A stretch of 64,000 nucleotides of DNA from Phosphoribacter sp037045045 (GTDB taxonomy: Bacteria; Actinomycetota; Actinomycetes; Actinomycetales; Dermatophilaceae), in the NCBI GenBank assembly GCA_037045045.1, contig JBAOHL010000001.1, positions 62,001 to 126,000 on the forward strand. Reading direction: 5' to 3'. The notes under the pieces are model-generated. The model did no database searches, was not told where the DNA came from, and saw only the letters and a list, made by a program, of their open reading frames with translations. The position numbers and the translations under genes are program-made. This document shows, one piece after another, positions 35,074 through 43,533 of the stretch; position 1 is the stretch's first letter, and each line of letters opens with the position of its first letter.

Positions 35074-35607
35074 ATGCCCTCCGCCGAAGGAACCCTGGAC
35101 TGGCTCGCGCTCTCCGAGCACCTGCAGCTGGTGGCGCCACCGGTGGCGGCGGCGGCCCATCTCGTCCCGGCCGCCCGGGTCGCAGTCATCGACCCCTCCC
35201 TCGCGGACACGGCGGCCTTCTGCGCGGCATACGACGTCGCCGAGGAGGCCTCCGCGAACTGCGTCGTCGTCGACGGGCGGCGAGCCGAGCGCACGGTGCA
35301 CGCCGCCGTCATGGTGCTGGCCGTCGACCGAGCGGACATCAACCGCGTCGTGCGCAAGCACCTCGACGTGCGCAAGCTGTCGTTCATGGGGGCGGACCTC
35401 GCGGAGGACCTTACGGACATGCGCCAGGGCGGCATCACCCCGGTCGGTCTGCCCGCCGAGTGGGTCGTGCTCGTCGACACGGCAGTGGTGGCTGCCGGCC
35501 CGGTCGTCGTCGGTGCCGGCGTGCGCGGCGCCAAGCTCCTGCTCGACGGCGCCGACCTCGCCGCCCTGCCCAATGCCGAGGTGCTCGATCTCGCGCTGCC
35601 GCGCTGA
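35074..35607 (+). CDS. YbaK/ProX-type aminoacyl-tRNA deacylase domain protein
   Basis: 177 residues of the YbaK family: VRKHLDVRKLSFMGADLAEDLTDMRQGGITPVGLP contains the conserved lysine and the GG-x-x-P-x-GLP loop. Family members hydrolyse mischarged aminoacyl-tRNAs such as Ala- or Cys-tRNA(Pro) in trans. It follows the degenerate synthetase by 28 bp and precedes argS, from which a strong hairpin separates it. Confidence 0.85.
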   Translation: MPSAEGTLDWLALSEHLQLVAPPVAAAAHLVPAARVAVIDPSLADTAAFCAAYDVAEEASANCVVVDGRRAERTVHAAVMVLAVDRADINRVVRKHLDVRKLSFMGADLAEDLTDMRQGGITPVGLPAEWVVLVDTAVVAAGPVVVGAGVRGAKLLLDGADLAALPNAEVLDLALPR

Positions 35608-35645
35608 CGCTGTCGGGGCTGGGGCGACGGCAAACGGGGCCGGAC

Positions 35646-35674
35646 GACGGCATACCGGCCAGGGGTATGCCGTC
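35646..35674. terminator. Hairpin made of two inverted GTATGCCG octamers
   Basis: Arms GACGGCATACC (35646-35656) and GGTATGCCGTC (35664-35674) are perfect over 11 bp with a 7-nt loop, 39 bp after the YbaK stop and before argS. It consists of two copies of the genome-wide octamer in inverted orientation. Confidence 0.6.
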
Positions 35675-35709
35675 CGGAGCCCCGCTCGCGCGCCGATATC
35701 CTGACAGCC

Positions 35710-37440
35710 GTGTCCTCCCCCCATGACGTGCTCGGCCCGCGGGTGACCGCCGCGATCGAGGCTGCCTTCGGGCCGGACTATGCGGGCTCGGATCCGGTGT
35801 TGCGCCCCAGCCAGTTCGCCGACCTCCAGTCCAACGCCGCCCTCGCGCTGGCCAAGCGCCTCGGCATGCCGCCCCGTCAGGTAGCCGACCGCATCGTGGG
35901 CGCCCTGGACATCTCGGACGTCTGCCGCGCCGTCGAGGTCAGTGGCCCCGGGTTCGTCAACCTCACCGTCGGCGAGGCGTGGATCGGCGAGGCGGTCACC
36001 GCGATGGCCGCCGATCCGCGACTCGGAGTGCCGCTCGAGGCTGCCCAGGCCGTGCCCGTCGACTACTCGGCACCGAACGTCGCCAAGCAGATGCACGTCG
36101 GGCACCTGCGCACGACAGTGGTCGGTGACGCCCTCGTCCGCACCCTCGACTACCTCGGCCACGACGTGGTGCGCCAGAACCACGTCGGGGACTGGGGCAC
36201 GCCGTTCGGGATGCTCATCGAGCACCTCCTCGACGTCGGCGAAGGGTCGGCCGAGGCCGCCTTGGTGGAGACCGACCCCAACGCCTTCTATCAGGCGGCC
36301 CGTTCGGCCTTCGACAGTGACCCGGAGTTCGCCGATCGTGCCCGAGCCCGAGTGGTGGCCCTGCAGGCCGGCGACCCGGACACCCTGCGCTTGTGGACCG
36401 AGCTGCTCGAGATGTCCAAGCGCTACTTCAGACGGATCTATGCGGCGCTGGACGTCACCCTGACCGATGCCGACCTTGCGGGGGAGTCGACGTACAACGC
36501 CGCACTCGCCGACATTTGCGACGAGCTCGAGCAGGCCGGCATTGCCGTCGTCTCCGACGGCGCGCTGTGCGTGTTCCTCGACGGTTTCATCGGCCGCGAG
36601 GGTCGCCCGGTACCGCTCATCGTGCGCAAGTCCGACGGTGGGTACGGCTATGCGACGACCGATCTCGCGACGATCCGCCATCGCGTGCGCGACCTGGACG
36701 CCGAGCGCATCCTTTACGTCGTCGGGGCCCCTCAGCGGCTGCACCTGCAAATGGTGTTCGCGACCGCCCGACTCGCGGGGTGGCTGCCCGAGGACGTCGA
36801 GGTCGTGCACGTCCAGATCGGGAACGTCCTCGGCCCGGACAAGAAGCTCCTGCGCACTCGAGAAGGCAGCGCACCCTCGTTGATGTCCCTCGTCGAGGAC
36901 GCCGTGACCAAGGCCCGCGAGGTCGTCGACGAGTCCCGGCCCGATCTGCCGGAGGCGATCCGCGCCTCCATCGCGCCCCAGGTGGGCGTGGGTGCGGTGA
37001 AGTACGCGGACCTGTCCGTGGCCCACGACAGCGAGTATGTCTTCGATCTCGACCGCATGGTCTCGCTGACCGGGAACACCGGCCCCTACCTGCAGTATGC
37101 CGTCGCCCGCGTCCGCTCCATCTTCCGCGCCGCGGGGCTCGACATGGACGCGGCATACGGTCCGGTGACCATCGAGGAACCCTCCGAACGGGCTTTGGCT
37201 CTGACCCTGCTCGAATTCGGCGCGACGGTGTCGTCGGTCGGCCGGGACCTCGCGCCGCACCGGTTGTGCGGGCATGTGTTCGATGTGGCGCAGGCTTTTT
37301 CGGCGTTCTACGAGTCCTGCCCTGTCCTTTCGTCGAACGGCACGACCCGCTCGTCACGGCTTGGCCTGTGTGCGGCGACGGGTCGGGTCCTGACGACGGG
37401 ATTGCGACTGTTGGGGATCGCCGCACCCGAACAAATGTGA
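35710..37440 (+). CDS. argS: Arginyl-tRNA synthetase
   Basis: 576 residues, a class I aminoacyl-tRNA synthetase. Seen are the N-terminal tRNA D-loop domain (residues 1-110), the HIGH-type motif HVGHLRTT in PNVAKQMHVGHLRTTVVGD, an ArgRS-type second signature around NVLGPDKKLLRTREG and a C-terminal anticodon-binding domain (LLEFGATVSSVGRDLAPHRLCGHVFDVAQAFSAFYESCPV). It charges tRNA(Arg) with arginine. GTG at 35710 gives MSSPHDVLGPRV. Length and order are normal for the shorter ArgRS type. Confidence 0.95.
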   Translation: MSSPHDVLGPRVTAAIEAAFGPDYAGSDPVLRPSQFADLQSNAALALAKRLGMPPRQVADRIVGALDISDVCRAVEVSGPGFVNLTVGEAWIGEAVTAMAADPRLGVPLEAAQAVPVDYSAPNVAKQMHVGHLRTTVVGDALVRTLDYLGHDVVRQNHVGDWGTPFGMLIEHLLDVGEGSAEAALVETDPNAFYQAARSAFDSDPEFADRARARVVALQAGDPDTLRLWTELLEMSKRYFRRIYAALDVTLTDADLAGESTYNAALADICDELEQAGIAVVSDGALCVFLDGFIGREGRPVPLIVRKSDGGYGYATTDLATIRHRVRDLDAERILYVVGAPQRLHLQMVFATARLAGWLPEDVEVVHVQIGNVLGPDKKLLRTREGSAPSLMSLVEDAVTKAREVVDESRPDLPEAIRASIAPQVGVGAVKYADLSVAHDSEYVFDLDRMVSLTGNTGPYLQYAVARVRSIFRAAGLDMDAAYGPVTIEEPSERALALTLLEFGATVSSVGRDLAPHRLCGHVFDVAQAFSAFYESCPVLSSNGTTRSSRLGLCAATGRVLTTGLRLLGIAAPEQM

Positions 37441-37451
37441 CAAAATCGGGA

Positions 37452-37468
37452 GAGCGAAGGGCTCGCTC
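37452..37468 (+). terminator. Short hairpin after argS
   Basis: GAGCGA (37452-37457) and TCGCTC (37463-37468) with a 5-nt loop begin 12 bases after the argS stop. No T run; moderate support for termination. Confidence 0.4.
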
Positions 37469-37490
37469 CTATTGGCGATCATGGTGTCGG

Positions 37491-37496
37491 TAAAAT
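37491..37496 (+). promoter_or_regulatory. Possible -10 element of the collagen-like gene
   Basis: TAAAAT at 37491-37496 stands out in GC-rich DNA and lies 91 bp before the ATG. No convincing -35 is found at the right distance (TTGGCG at 37472-37477 is too close), so this is tentative. Confidence 0.35.
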
Positions 37497-37587
37497 AGGC
37501 TTGCGGGCGCACTGGTCAGGCGTCGGCTGGAGAGGACACCGTCCCCAGCGGGCCGCGTCGGACTCACGGAAAGGCGAATCGGGGGTC

Positions 37588-40500
37588 ATGTCTCGTCGGG
37601 GTCTGCGGCAGGTGTCGCGCGTCGGCAATGCCGCGCGGGCGTGCAGTGCAGCCCTGGCGGCGACGGCCCTGATGTCCTCTGTGGTGCCGTCGGCGTCGGC
37701 TGCGCGCGTCGCGGGCGCTCCGGCCGTCAGCTCTTCGCGGTCCTCTGGACCGGTCCCCGCCGCGGACGGCCCCCAGGGATACCAGGTGACCGTGCCCCCG
37801 ATTCAGGTGGCACAGGGGCCTGAGGCGTGGTGTGCCGACGGCGATGGCGGGGTCGTCCTTAGCATCGGTCGGTACAACGCGCCCGGTCCTCAGGGGCTGG
37901 CCTTCCCCCTGGCTGGGTACCGGTGCGCGACGCTGGTCGCTACCCCAGGCCCCGCCGGTTCCCAAGGGCCACGTGGGGACGCGGGAGTCGACGGCGCCGA
38001 CGGCGCGACCGGACGGAGCGGGCTTTCGGGCCCAGGCGGCATACCGGGACTACCAGGACCCCAAGGCGCTCAGGGTGCGGCGGGGCTGCAGGGGACCCAG
38101 GGGACGCAGGGAGCGCAAGGCGGGCCGGGAGCGCCTGGTGCCCAAGGAGCGCCTGGGGTCCAGGGCGCGCAGGGCGACCAGGGCTTCCAAGGAACGCAAG
38201 GCAACCAAGGGCTCCAGGGCAGTCAGGGTTTCCAGGGGCCTCAGGGTTTCCAGGGCGCGCAGGGCTTCCAAGGGAACCAGGGCGCGCAGGGCGACCAGGG
38301 CTTCCAAGGGAACCAGGGCGACCAGGGCTTCCAGGGCGCGCAGGGCGACCAAGGGTTCCAGGGGACGCAGGGCTTCCAAGGGAACCAGGGCTTCCAGGGA
38401 ACGCAAGGCAACCAGGGCTTCCAGGGCAACCAAGGAAACCAGGGGTTCCAGGGCGCGCAGGGCGACCAAGGGTTCCAAGGCACTCAAGGCAACCAAGGGT
38501 TCCAGGGCGCTCAAGGTCCGCAGGGCTTCCAGGGGACGCAAGGCAACCAGGGGTTCCAGGGCGCGCAGGGCGACCAGGGCTTCCAGGGCAACCAAGGAAA
38601 CCAGGGGTTCCAGGGCGCGCAGGGCGACCAGGGCTTCCAAGGGCCTCAGGGTTTCCAGGGCGCGCAGGGCGACCAGGGCTTCCAGGGCAACCAAGGAAAC
38701 CAGGGGTTCCAGGGCGCGCAGGGCGACCAGGGCTTCCAAGGGCCTCAGGGTTTCCAGGGCGCGCAGGGCGACCAAGGGTTCCAGGGGACGCAGGGCTTCC
38801 AAGGGAACCAGGGCGCGCAGGGCGACCAAGGGTTCCAAGGCACTCAAGGCAACCAGGGCGCGCAGGGCGACCAGGGGTTCCAGGGCACCCAAGGCAACCA
38901 AGGGTTCCAAGGGTTCCAAGGCAACCAAGGGTTCCAGGGCGCTCAAGGTCCGCAGGGCTTCCAGGGGACGCAAGGCAATCAAGGGTTCCAGGGGACTCAA
39001 GGCAACCAGGGGTTCCAGGGCACTCAGGGCTTCCAGGGAACGCAAGGGAACCAGGGCTTCCAGGGGACTCAAGGCAACCAAGGCTTCCAGGGAACGCAAG
39101 GTCCGCAAGGGTTCCAGGGCACCCAAGGCAATCAAGGGTTCCAGGGCACCCAAGGCAACCAGGGGTTCCAGGGCACTCAGGGCTTCCAGGGGACGCAAGG
39201 GTTCCAAGGGAGCCAGGGCACTCAGGGGAACCAAGGCTTCCAAGGGACGCAAGGCAACCAGGGGTTCCAGGGCGCTCAAGGTCCGCAAGGGTTCCAGGGC
39301 ACCCAAGGCAACCAGGGGTTCCAGGGCACTCAGGGCTTCCAGGGAACGCAAGGCAACCAGGGGTTCCAGGGCACTCAGGGCTTCCAGGGGACGCAAGGGT
39401 TCCAAGGGAGCCAGGGCACTCAGGGCAACCAAGGCTTCCAAGGGACGCAAGGGAACCAGGGCTTCCAGGGCACCCAAGGCAACCAGGGGTTCCAAGGCAA
39501 CCAAGGGTTCCAGGGCGCTCAAGGTCCGCAGGGTTTCCAGGGGACGCAAGGCAATCAAGGGTTCCAGGGCACCCAAGGCAACCAGGGGTTCCAGGGCACT
39601 CAGGGCTTCCAGGGAACGCAAGGGAACCAGGGCTTCCAGGGGACTCAAGGCAACCAAGGGTTCCAGGGCACTCAGGGGAACCAAGGGTTCCAGGGAACGC
39701 AAGGGAACCAGGGCTTCCAGGGCGCTCAAGGTCCGCAAGGGTTCCAGGGCACCCAAGGCAACCAGGGGTTGCAGGGCACTCAGGGCTTCCAGGGAACGCA
39801 AGGGAACCAGGGCTTCCAGGGCACTCAAGGCAACCAAGGGTTCCAGGGAACGCAAGGCAACCAAGGGTTCCAGGGAACGCAAGGCAACCAAGGGTTCCAG
39901 GGAACGCAAGGGAACCAGGGCTTCCAGGGCACTCAAGGCAACCAAGGGTTCCAGGGCACTCAGGGGAACCAAGGGTTCCAGGGAACGCAAGGGAACCAGG
40001 GCTTCCAGGGCGCTCAAGGTCCGCAAGGGTTCCAGGGCACCCAGGGCAACCAGGGGTTCCAGGGCACTCAGGGCTTCCAGGGAACGCAAGGGAACCAGGG
40101 CTTCCAGGGCACTCAAGGCAACCAAGGCTTCCAGGGCACCCAAGGCAACCAAGGGTTCCAAGGCAACCAAGGGTTCCAGGGCGCTCAAGGTCCGCAGGGT
40201 TTCCAGGGGGCGCAAGGCAATCAAGGGTTCCAGGGCACCCAGGGCAACCAGGGGTTCCAGGGCACTCAGGGGAACCAGGGCTTCCAAGGGACGCAAGGGA
40301 ACCAGGGCTTCCAGGGGACTCAAGGCAACCAAGGGTTCCAGGGCACTCAGGGGAACCAGGGCTTCCAGGGAACGCAAGGGAACCAGGGCACCCAAGGCAA
40401 CCAGGGGTTCCAGGGCACCCAGGGTTTCCAGGGGACGCAAGGGTTCCAAGGGAACCAGGGCACCCAAGGCAACCAGGGGTTCCAGGGGACTCAAGGCAAC

Positions 40501-41376
40501 CAAGGCTTCCAAGGGACGCAAGGCAACCAGGGGTTCCAGGGCACTCAAGGTCCACAGGGCTTCCAGGGCGACCAGGGTTTCCAGGGGACGCAAGGGAACC
40601 AGGGCTTCCAGGGCGACCAGGGCTTCCAAGGGACGCAAGGCAACCAGGGCGACCAGGGCTTCCAGGGCGACCAGGGCTTCCAAGGGACGCAAGGCAGCCA
40701 AGGGTTCCAGGGCGCGCAGGGCTTCCAAGGGCCTCAGGGCCGCCAGGGGTCCCAAGGCAGGCAGGGCTTCCAGGGCAACCAAGGCGCCCAAGGTCCACAG
40801 GGCGCCCAAGGCGCCCAGGGGGCCACCGGCCCGCAGGGATTCCAGGGACCGGCAGGGCCCCAAGGGTCAACCGGCGCGCAGGGTTCCACGGGAACGCAAG
40901 GCTTCCAAGGTGGCGCTGGCGCACAGGGTGGGACCGGAGCCCAGGGGTCGACAGGCGCTGCTGGGGCGGTCGGGCCGCAGGGGCCGCAAGGGGCACAGGG
41001 GCCGCAGGGCGCGCAAGGCACCCCGGGTGCGCAAGGGGCTACCGGACCGCAGGGCCCCCAAGGGCCGCAAGGGGCACAGGGCACTCAAGGACCGCAGGGC
41101 GCTCAAGGCACTCAGGGCCCGCCAGTAGGGTCGCAGAGCTTCGTGGTACAGGCATCCACGACGAGCCCCGGCGCGAATGGCATCACGGTGAGCTGCCCGG
41201 CCGGGTCGTACGCTATCGGTGGCGGCGGGTACACCACGGACCCCAATGCCCGCCAGTACTACACCCGGCCCCTCGGCGGGTCCTCCACGGCGCCCGCGAC
41301 GGGGTGGCAGTGGAACTGGTTCACGACGGGTGGTTCGACCGGCACGTACACCGTCTATGCCATCTGCAGCAAGTAG
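37588..41376 (+). CDS. Secreted collagen-like Gly-Xaa-Gln repeat protein
   Basis: 1,262 residues. Order: signal peptide (about 1-35, basic start, Ala-rich core, PSASA cleavage region); a small N-terminal domain (36-120) with two Cys (EAWCADG, GYRCAT); a collagen-like region of about 350 Gly-Xaa-Yaa triplets (about 122-1180); and a C-terminal domain of about 80 residues with two Cys (VSCPAGSYAIGGGG, YAICSK). In the core nearly every triplet is GFQ, GTQ, GNQ, GAQ, GDQ or GPQ: the third position is Gln, and proline is almost limited to the ends. The DNA is a mosaic of 9-bp codon units. ATG 37588 is chosen for the signal peptide and a GGAAAGG ribosome site. Probably a cell-surface filament; followed by a lipoprotein and a glycosyltransferase. 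Confidence 0.85.
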   Translation: MSRRGLRQVSRVGNAARACSAALAATALMSSVVPSASAARVAGAPAVSSSRSSGPVPAADGPQGYQVTVPPIQVAQGPEAWCADGDGGVVLSIGRYNAPGPQGLAFPLAGYRCATLVATPGPAGSQGPRGDAGVDGADGATGRSGLSGPGGIPGLPGPQGAQGAAGLQGTQGTQGAQGGPGAPGAQGAPGVQGAQGDQGFQGTQGNQGLQGSQGFQGPQGFQGAQGFQGNQGAQGDQGFQGNQGDQGFQGAQGDQGFQGTQGFQGNQGFQGTQGNQGFQGNQGNQGFQGAQGDQGFQGTQGNQGFQGAQGPQGFQGTQGNQGFQGAQGDQGFQGNQGNQGFQGAQGDQGFQGPQGFQGAQGDQGFQGNQGNQGFQGAQGDQGFQGPQGFQGAQGDQGFQGTQGFQGNQGAQGDQGFQGTQGNQGAQGDQGFQGTQGNQGFQGFQGNQGFQGAQGPQGFQGTQGNQGFQGTQGNQGFQGTQGFQGTQGNQGFQGTQGNQGFQGTQGPQGFQGTQGNQGFQGTQGNQGFQGTQGFQGTQGFQGSQGTQGNQGFQGTQGNQGFQGAQGPQGFQGTQGNQGFQGTQGFQGTQGNQGFQGTQGFQGTQGFQGSQGTQGNQGFQGTQGNQGFQGTQGNQGFQGNQGFQGAQGPQGFQGTQGNQGFQGTQGNQGFQGTQGFQGTQGNQGFQGTQGNQGFQGTQGNQGFQGTQGNQGFQGAQGPQGFQGTQGNQGLQGTQGFQGTQGNQGFQGTQGNQGFQGTQGNQGFQGTQGNQGFQGTQGNQGFQGTQGNQGFQGTQGNQGFQGTQGNQGFQGAQGPQGFQGTQGNQGFQGTQGFQGTQGNQGFQGTQGNQGFQGTQGNQGFQGNQGFQGAQGPQGFQGAQGNQGFQGTQGNQGFQGTQGNQGFQGTQGNQGFQGTQGNQGFQGTQGNQGFQGTQGNQGTQGNQGFQGTQGFQGTQGFQGNQGTQGNQGFQGTQGNQGFQGTQGNQGFQGTQGPQGFQGDQGFQGTQGNQGFQGDQGFQGTQGNQGDQGFQGDQGFQGTQGSQGFQGAQGFQGPQGRQGSQGRQGFQGNQGAQGPQGAQGAQGATGPQGFQGPAGPQGSTGAQGSTGTQGFQGGAGAQGGTGAQGSTGAAGAVGPQGPQGAQGPQGAQGTPGAQGATGPQGPQGPQGAQGTQGPQGAQGTQGPPVGSQSFVVQASTTSPGANGITVSCPAGSYAIGGGGYTTDPNARQYYTRPLGGSSTAPATGWQWNWFTTGGSTGTYTVYAICSK
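37951..41126 (+). repeat. Collagen triplet-coding DNA repeats
   Basis: About 3.2 kb of imperfect 9-bp units and multiples of 18-45 bp (for example CAGGGCTTCCAGGG and GGCAACCAAGGGTTCC variants). Synonymous changes (CAG/CAA, GGC/GGG/GGA) break the repeats slightly. This structure produces long open frames in several other frames and is prone to length change. Confidence 0.9.
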
Positions 41377-41410
41377 GCACGTCTCCGATCCGATGGGAGC
41401 CCACAGCTTC

Positions 41411-42028
41411 ATGCGTCCGCAGACCACCTCGAACCGACGAGCCCGACGCGCGGTCGTGCTGATCGCCGGCGCCGCCGTAGCCCTGGGCACAACCGCCTGC
41501 TCGAATTCCTCGACACCGACACCCACGTCCTCGGATGCCGCGTCAGCGTCCGCGTCGGCGACCCAAGTCGCCAAGCTGTTGCAGCAGGGCGTGGATCAGG
41601 CCACCCAACAGAAGACCGACGAAGCCGTTGCGACCTTCAACAGCGTCCTGGCCATCGATCCCACCAATAAGTACGCCCTGTACAACCTTGGCCTCATCGC
41701 GCAGAACCGCAACGACACGACGAACGCGGTGGCCTACTACGACAAGGCGATCAAGTCCGACCCGGCCTACACCCCGGCCATGTACAACAAGGCGATCATC
41801 CTCGAGGCGACGAACGTCGTCGATGCCATCGCCCTCTACGAAAAGATCGTCCAGATCAACCCGAACGCGTCGACAGCGTGGTATCGCCTCGGACTCGCCT
41901 ACGAACGCCAGGGCCAGACCGACAAGGCCAAGGACGCGAAAGCCAAAGCCGGGCAACTCGACCCGTCGCTGGCTGCAGCGACTCCAGCCCCGGCTGCCGC
42001 GACGCCCACGCCCTCACGTAAGCCGTGA
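41411..42028 (+). CDS. TPR-repeat lipoprotein
   Basis: 205 residues. A basic start and hydrophobic segment end at LGTTACSNSS, a lipobox-like site (Cys near residue 30), followed by a Ser/Thr/Ala-rich linker. Residues 50-175 form three or so tetratricopeptide repeats (TFNSVLAIDPTNKYALYNLG, AYYDKAIKSDPAYTPAMYNK, LYEKIVQINPNASTAWYRLG), and the tail is Ala/Pro/Thr-rich. TPR domains hold protein partners, so it may anchor or assemble the collagen-like protein at the outer face of the membrane. ATG 41393 is an alternative start. The stop overlaps the start of the next gene (GTGA). Confidence 0.8.
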   Translation: MRPQTTSNRRARRAVVLIAGAAVALGTTACSNSSTPTPTSSDAASASASATQVAKLLQQGVDQATQQKTDEAVATFNSVLAIDPTNKYALYNLGLIAQNRNDTTNAVAYYDKAIKSDPAYTPAMYNKAIILEATNVVDAIALYEKIVQINPNASTAWYRLGLAYERQGQTDKAKDAKAKAGQLDPSLAAATPAPAAATPTPSRKP

Positions 42029-43293
42029 CCGCACCCGGCCTCATCAGCGTCTTCACCCCTTCGCACCAACCCCGGTTCCTCGACGAAACCCTCAACTCCC
42101 TGCTCGCCCAGCACGATCCCGACTGGGAGTGGGTCGTCCTGCTCAACGGCAATGCCCGCTGGCGGCCCCTCGAACCCGATCCCCGGGTCCACGTCGTCGA
42201 GGCCGACGACGTCCAGGGCGTCGGCGCAGCCAAGCGCCGCGCCTGCAGCCTGACCCGCGGCGACATCCTCGTGGAACTCGACCACGATGACCTGCTGGTC
42301 CCCGAGGCCCTCGCCCGAGTCCGCGCCGAGTTCGCGGACCACCCAGAGGCGTCCCTCGTGTACAGCGACACGGCGCACATCGCCCAGGACGGCTCGCGCG
42401 ACGATACGAAGTTCGACCTCGCCAACGGGTGGGAGTACGAGGACGTCGTCATCGACGGACGGACCTTGCTATGGGCCCACTCCTTCGAGCCGACCCCGCA
42501 CAACGTCTCGTACATCTGGTTCGCGCCCAACCACGTGCGGGCCTTCCGGCGCACGGCATACGAGTCGGTCGGCGGCTACGACGCGAGCCGACACGTGCTC
42601 GACGACCAAGACCTCATGTGCCGGCTCTACCAGGCCGGACCGTTCCGGCACATCCCCGAAGTCCTCTATCTGCAGCGCATGTACGACTGGAACACCCAAC
42701 GGGAGCAGCAGACCAACGCGTTCATCCAAGAGGAGACGGTCCGGCTGTACGACCGCTACATCGAGGGAAATGCGATGGCCTGGTGCCGCCGGGCGGGGCT
42801 GCACGCCCTCGACTTCGGTGCGGCGCACAACCGTCCGCCCGGCTATCTCGGCGTCGATCAGTACCCCGGCGAACACGTCGACGTCGTCGCCACGCTCCCG
42901 CAGCCACTCGACCTGCCCGACAACTCGTGCGGGGTGATCCGCGCCTACGACTTCCTCGAGCATGTCGTCGACAAGGTCGCCATGATCAACGAGATCTACC
43001 GACTGCTCGCCCCGGGTGGCCTGCTGCTGTCGATGACGCCGAGCACCGACGGTCGAGGCGCCTTCCAGGACCCGACCCATGTCGCCTTCTACAACGAGAA
43101 CTCGTTCTGGTATTACACCGAGCCCCAATACCGCAACTTCGTGCCCGGCATCGAGGCGAGGTTCCAGTCGTCTCGGCTGACCACGCTGTTCCCGAGCGAA
43201 TGGCACCAACGACACAACATCTCGTACGTCTACGCCAACCTCATCGCCCTCAAGGAGGGTATGCCGCGCAACGCCGGGGTCGTCTGGTTCTGA
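42025..43293 (+). CDS. Glycosyltransferase family 2 - methyltransferase fusion
   Basis: 422 residues in two parts. Residues 1-about 235 are a GT-A glycosyltransferase (ISVFTPSHQPRFLDETLNSLLAQ, VELDHDDLL with the D-x-D site, then YESVGGYDASRHVLDDQDLMCRLYQAG). Residues about 245-422 look like a SAM-dependent methyltransferase of type 11 (GYLGVDQYPGEHVDVVATL, VIRAYDFLEHV, EIYRLLAPGGLLLSMTPSTDGRG). It should transfer a sugar and methylate a sugar or the polymer. GTG start overlaps the lipoprotein gene by four bases, so the target is most likely the collagen-like protein or a related envelope polymer. No membrane anchor is visible. Confidence 0.8.
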   Translation: MTAPGLISVFTPSHQPRFLDETLNSLLAQHDPDWEWVVLLNGNARWRPLEPDPRVHVVEADDVQGVGAAKRRACSLTRGDILVELDHDDLLVPEALARVRAEFADHPEASLVYSDTAHIAQDGSRDDTKFDLANGWEYEDVVIDGRTLLWAHSFEPTPHNVSYIWFAPNHVRAFRRTAYESVGGYDASRHVLDDQDLMCRLYQAGPFRHIPEVLYLQRMYDWNTQREQQTNAFIQEETVRLYDRYIEGNAMAWCRRAGLHALDFGAAHNRPPGYLGVDQYPGEHVDVVATLPQPLDLPDNSCGVIRAYDFLEHVVDKVAMINEIYRLLAPGGLLLSMTPSTDGRGAFQDPTHVAFYNENSFWYYTEPQYRNFVPGIEARFQSSRLTTLFPSEWHQRHNISYVYANLIALKEGMPRNAGVVWF

Positions 43294-43349
43294 CCGCCGG
43301 GCTCCGCCCGGCCGCCCGGCGGGAGGCTGCCCGGGCCTGCCCGGGCGGG

Positions 43350-43457
43350 TCAGCCAATCAGTTCGGCGAGGGCGAGGATGATCCCCTCCGGCACGCGGAC
43401 GTAGGCCATCGGCCAAGCGCGCTCGATGGCGAACCAGCCCGGCCTACCGTGGCGGAC
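43350..43457 (-). other. Possible gene remnant
   Basis: The minus strand encodes RPGWFAIERAWPMAYVRVPEGIILALAELIG up to a stop at 43350, which looks protein-like, but no start or upstream domain is found and the pirin promoter overlaps the frame. It may be the decayed tail of a gene, or chance. The rest of 43294-43533 shows no gene. Confidence 0.2.
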
Positions 43458-43490
43458 ATCATGACGGAATACGTGCGGCAGGGTCTCCGT

Positions 43491-43519
43491 TTGAGCGCAT
43501 ACATAGTTGAAAATACAAA
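43491..43519 (+). promoter_or_regulatory. Candidate promoter of the pirin gene
   Basis: TTGAGC (43491-43496), 17-bp spacer and TACAAA (43514-43519) lie in a locally AT-rich stretch ending 15 bp before the pirin start and overlapping its leader. Four of six bases match each sigma-70-type consensus. Confidence 0.45.
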
Positions 43520-43533
43520 CACTAAAGGATGAC

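Noticed and set aside
37832..41462. Very long open frames in other frames and on the minus strand across the collagen-like gene (about 940-1,180 codons), some also Gly- and Pro-rich
   Set aside because: They arise from the 9-bp repeat structure. Only the frame starting at 37588 has a signal peptide, unique terminal domains and a ribosome site.
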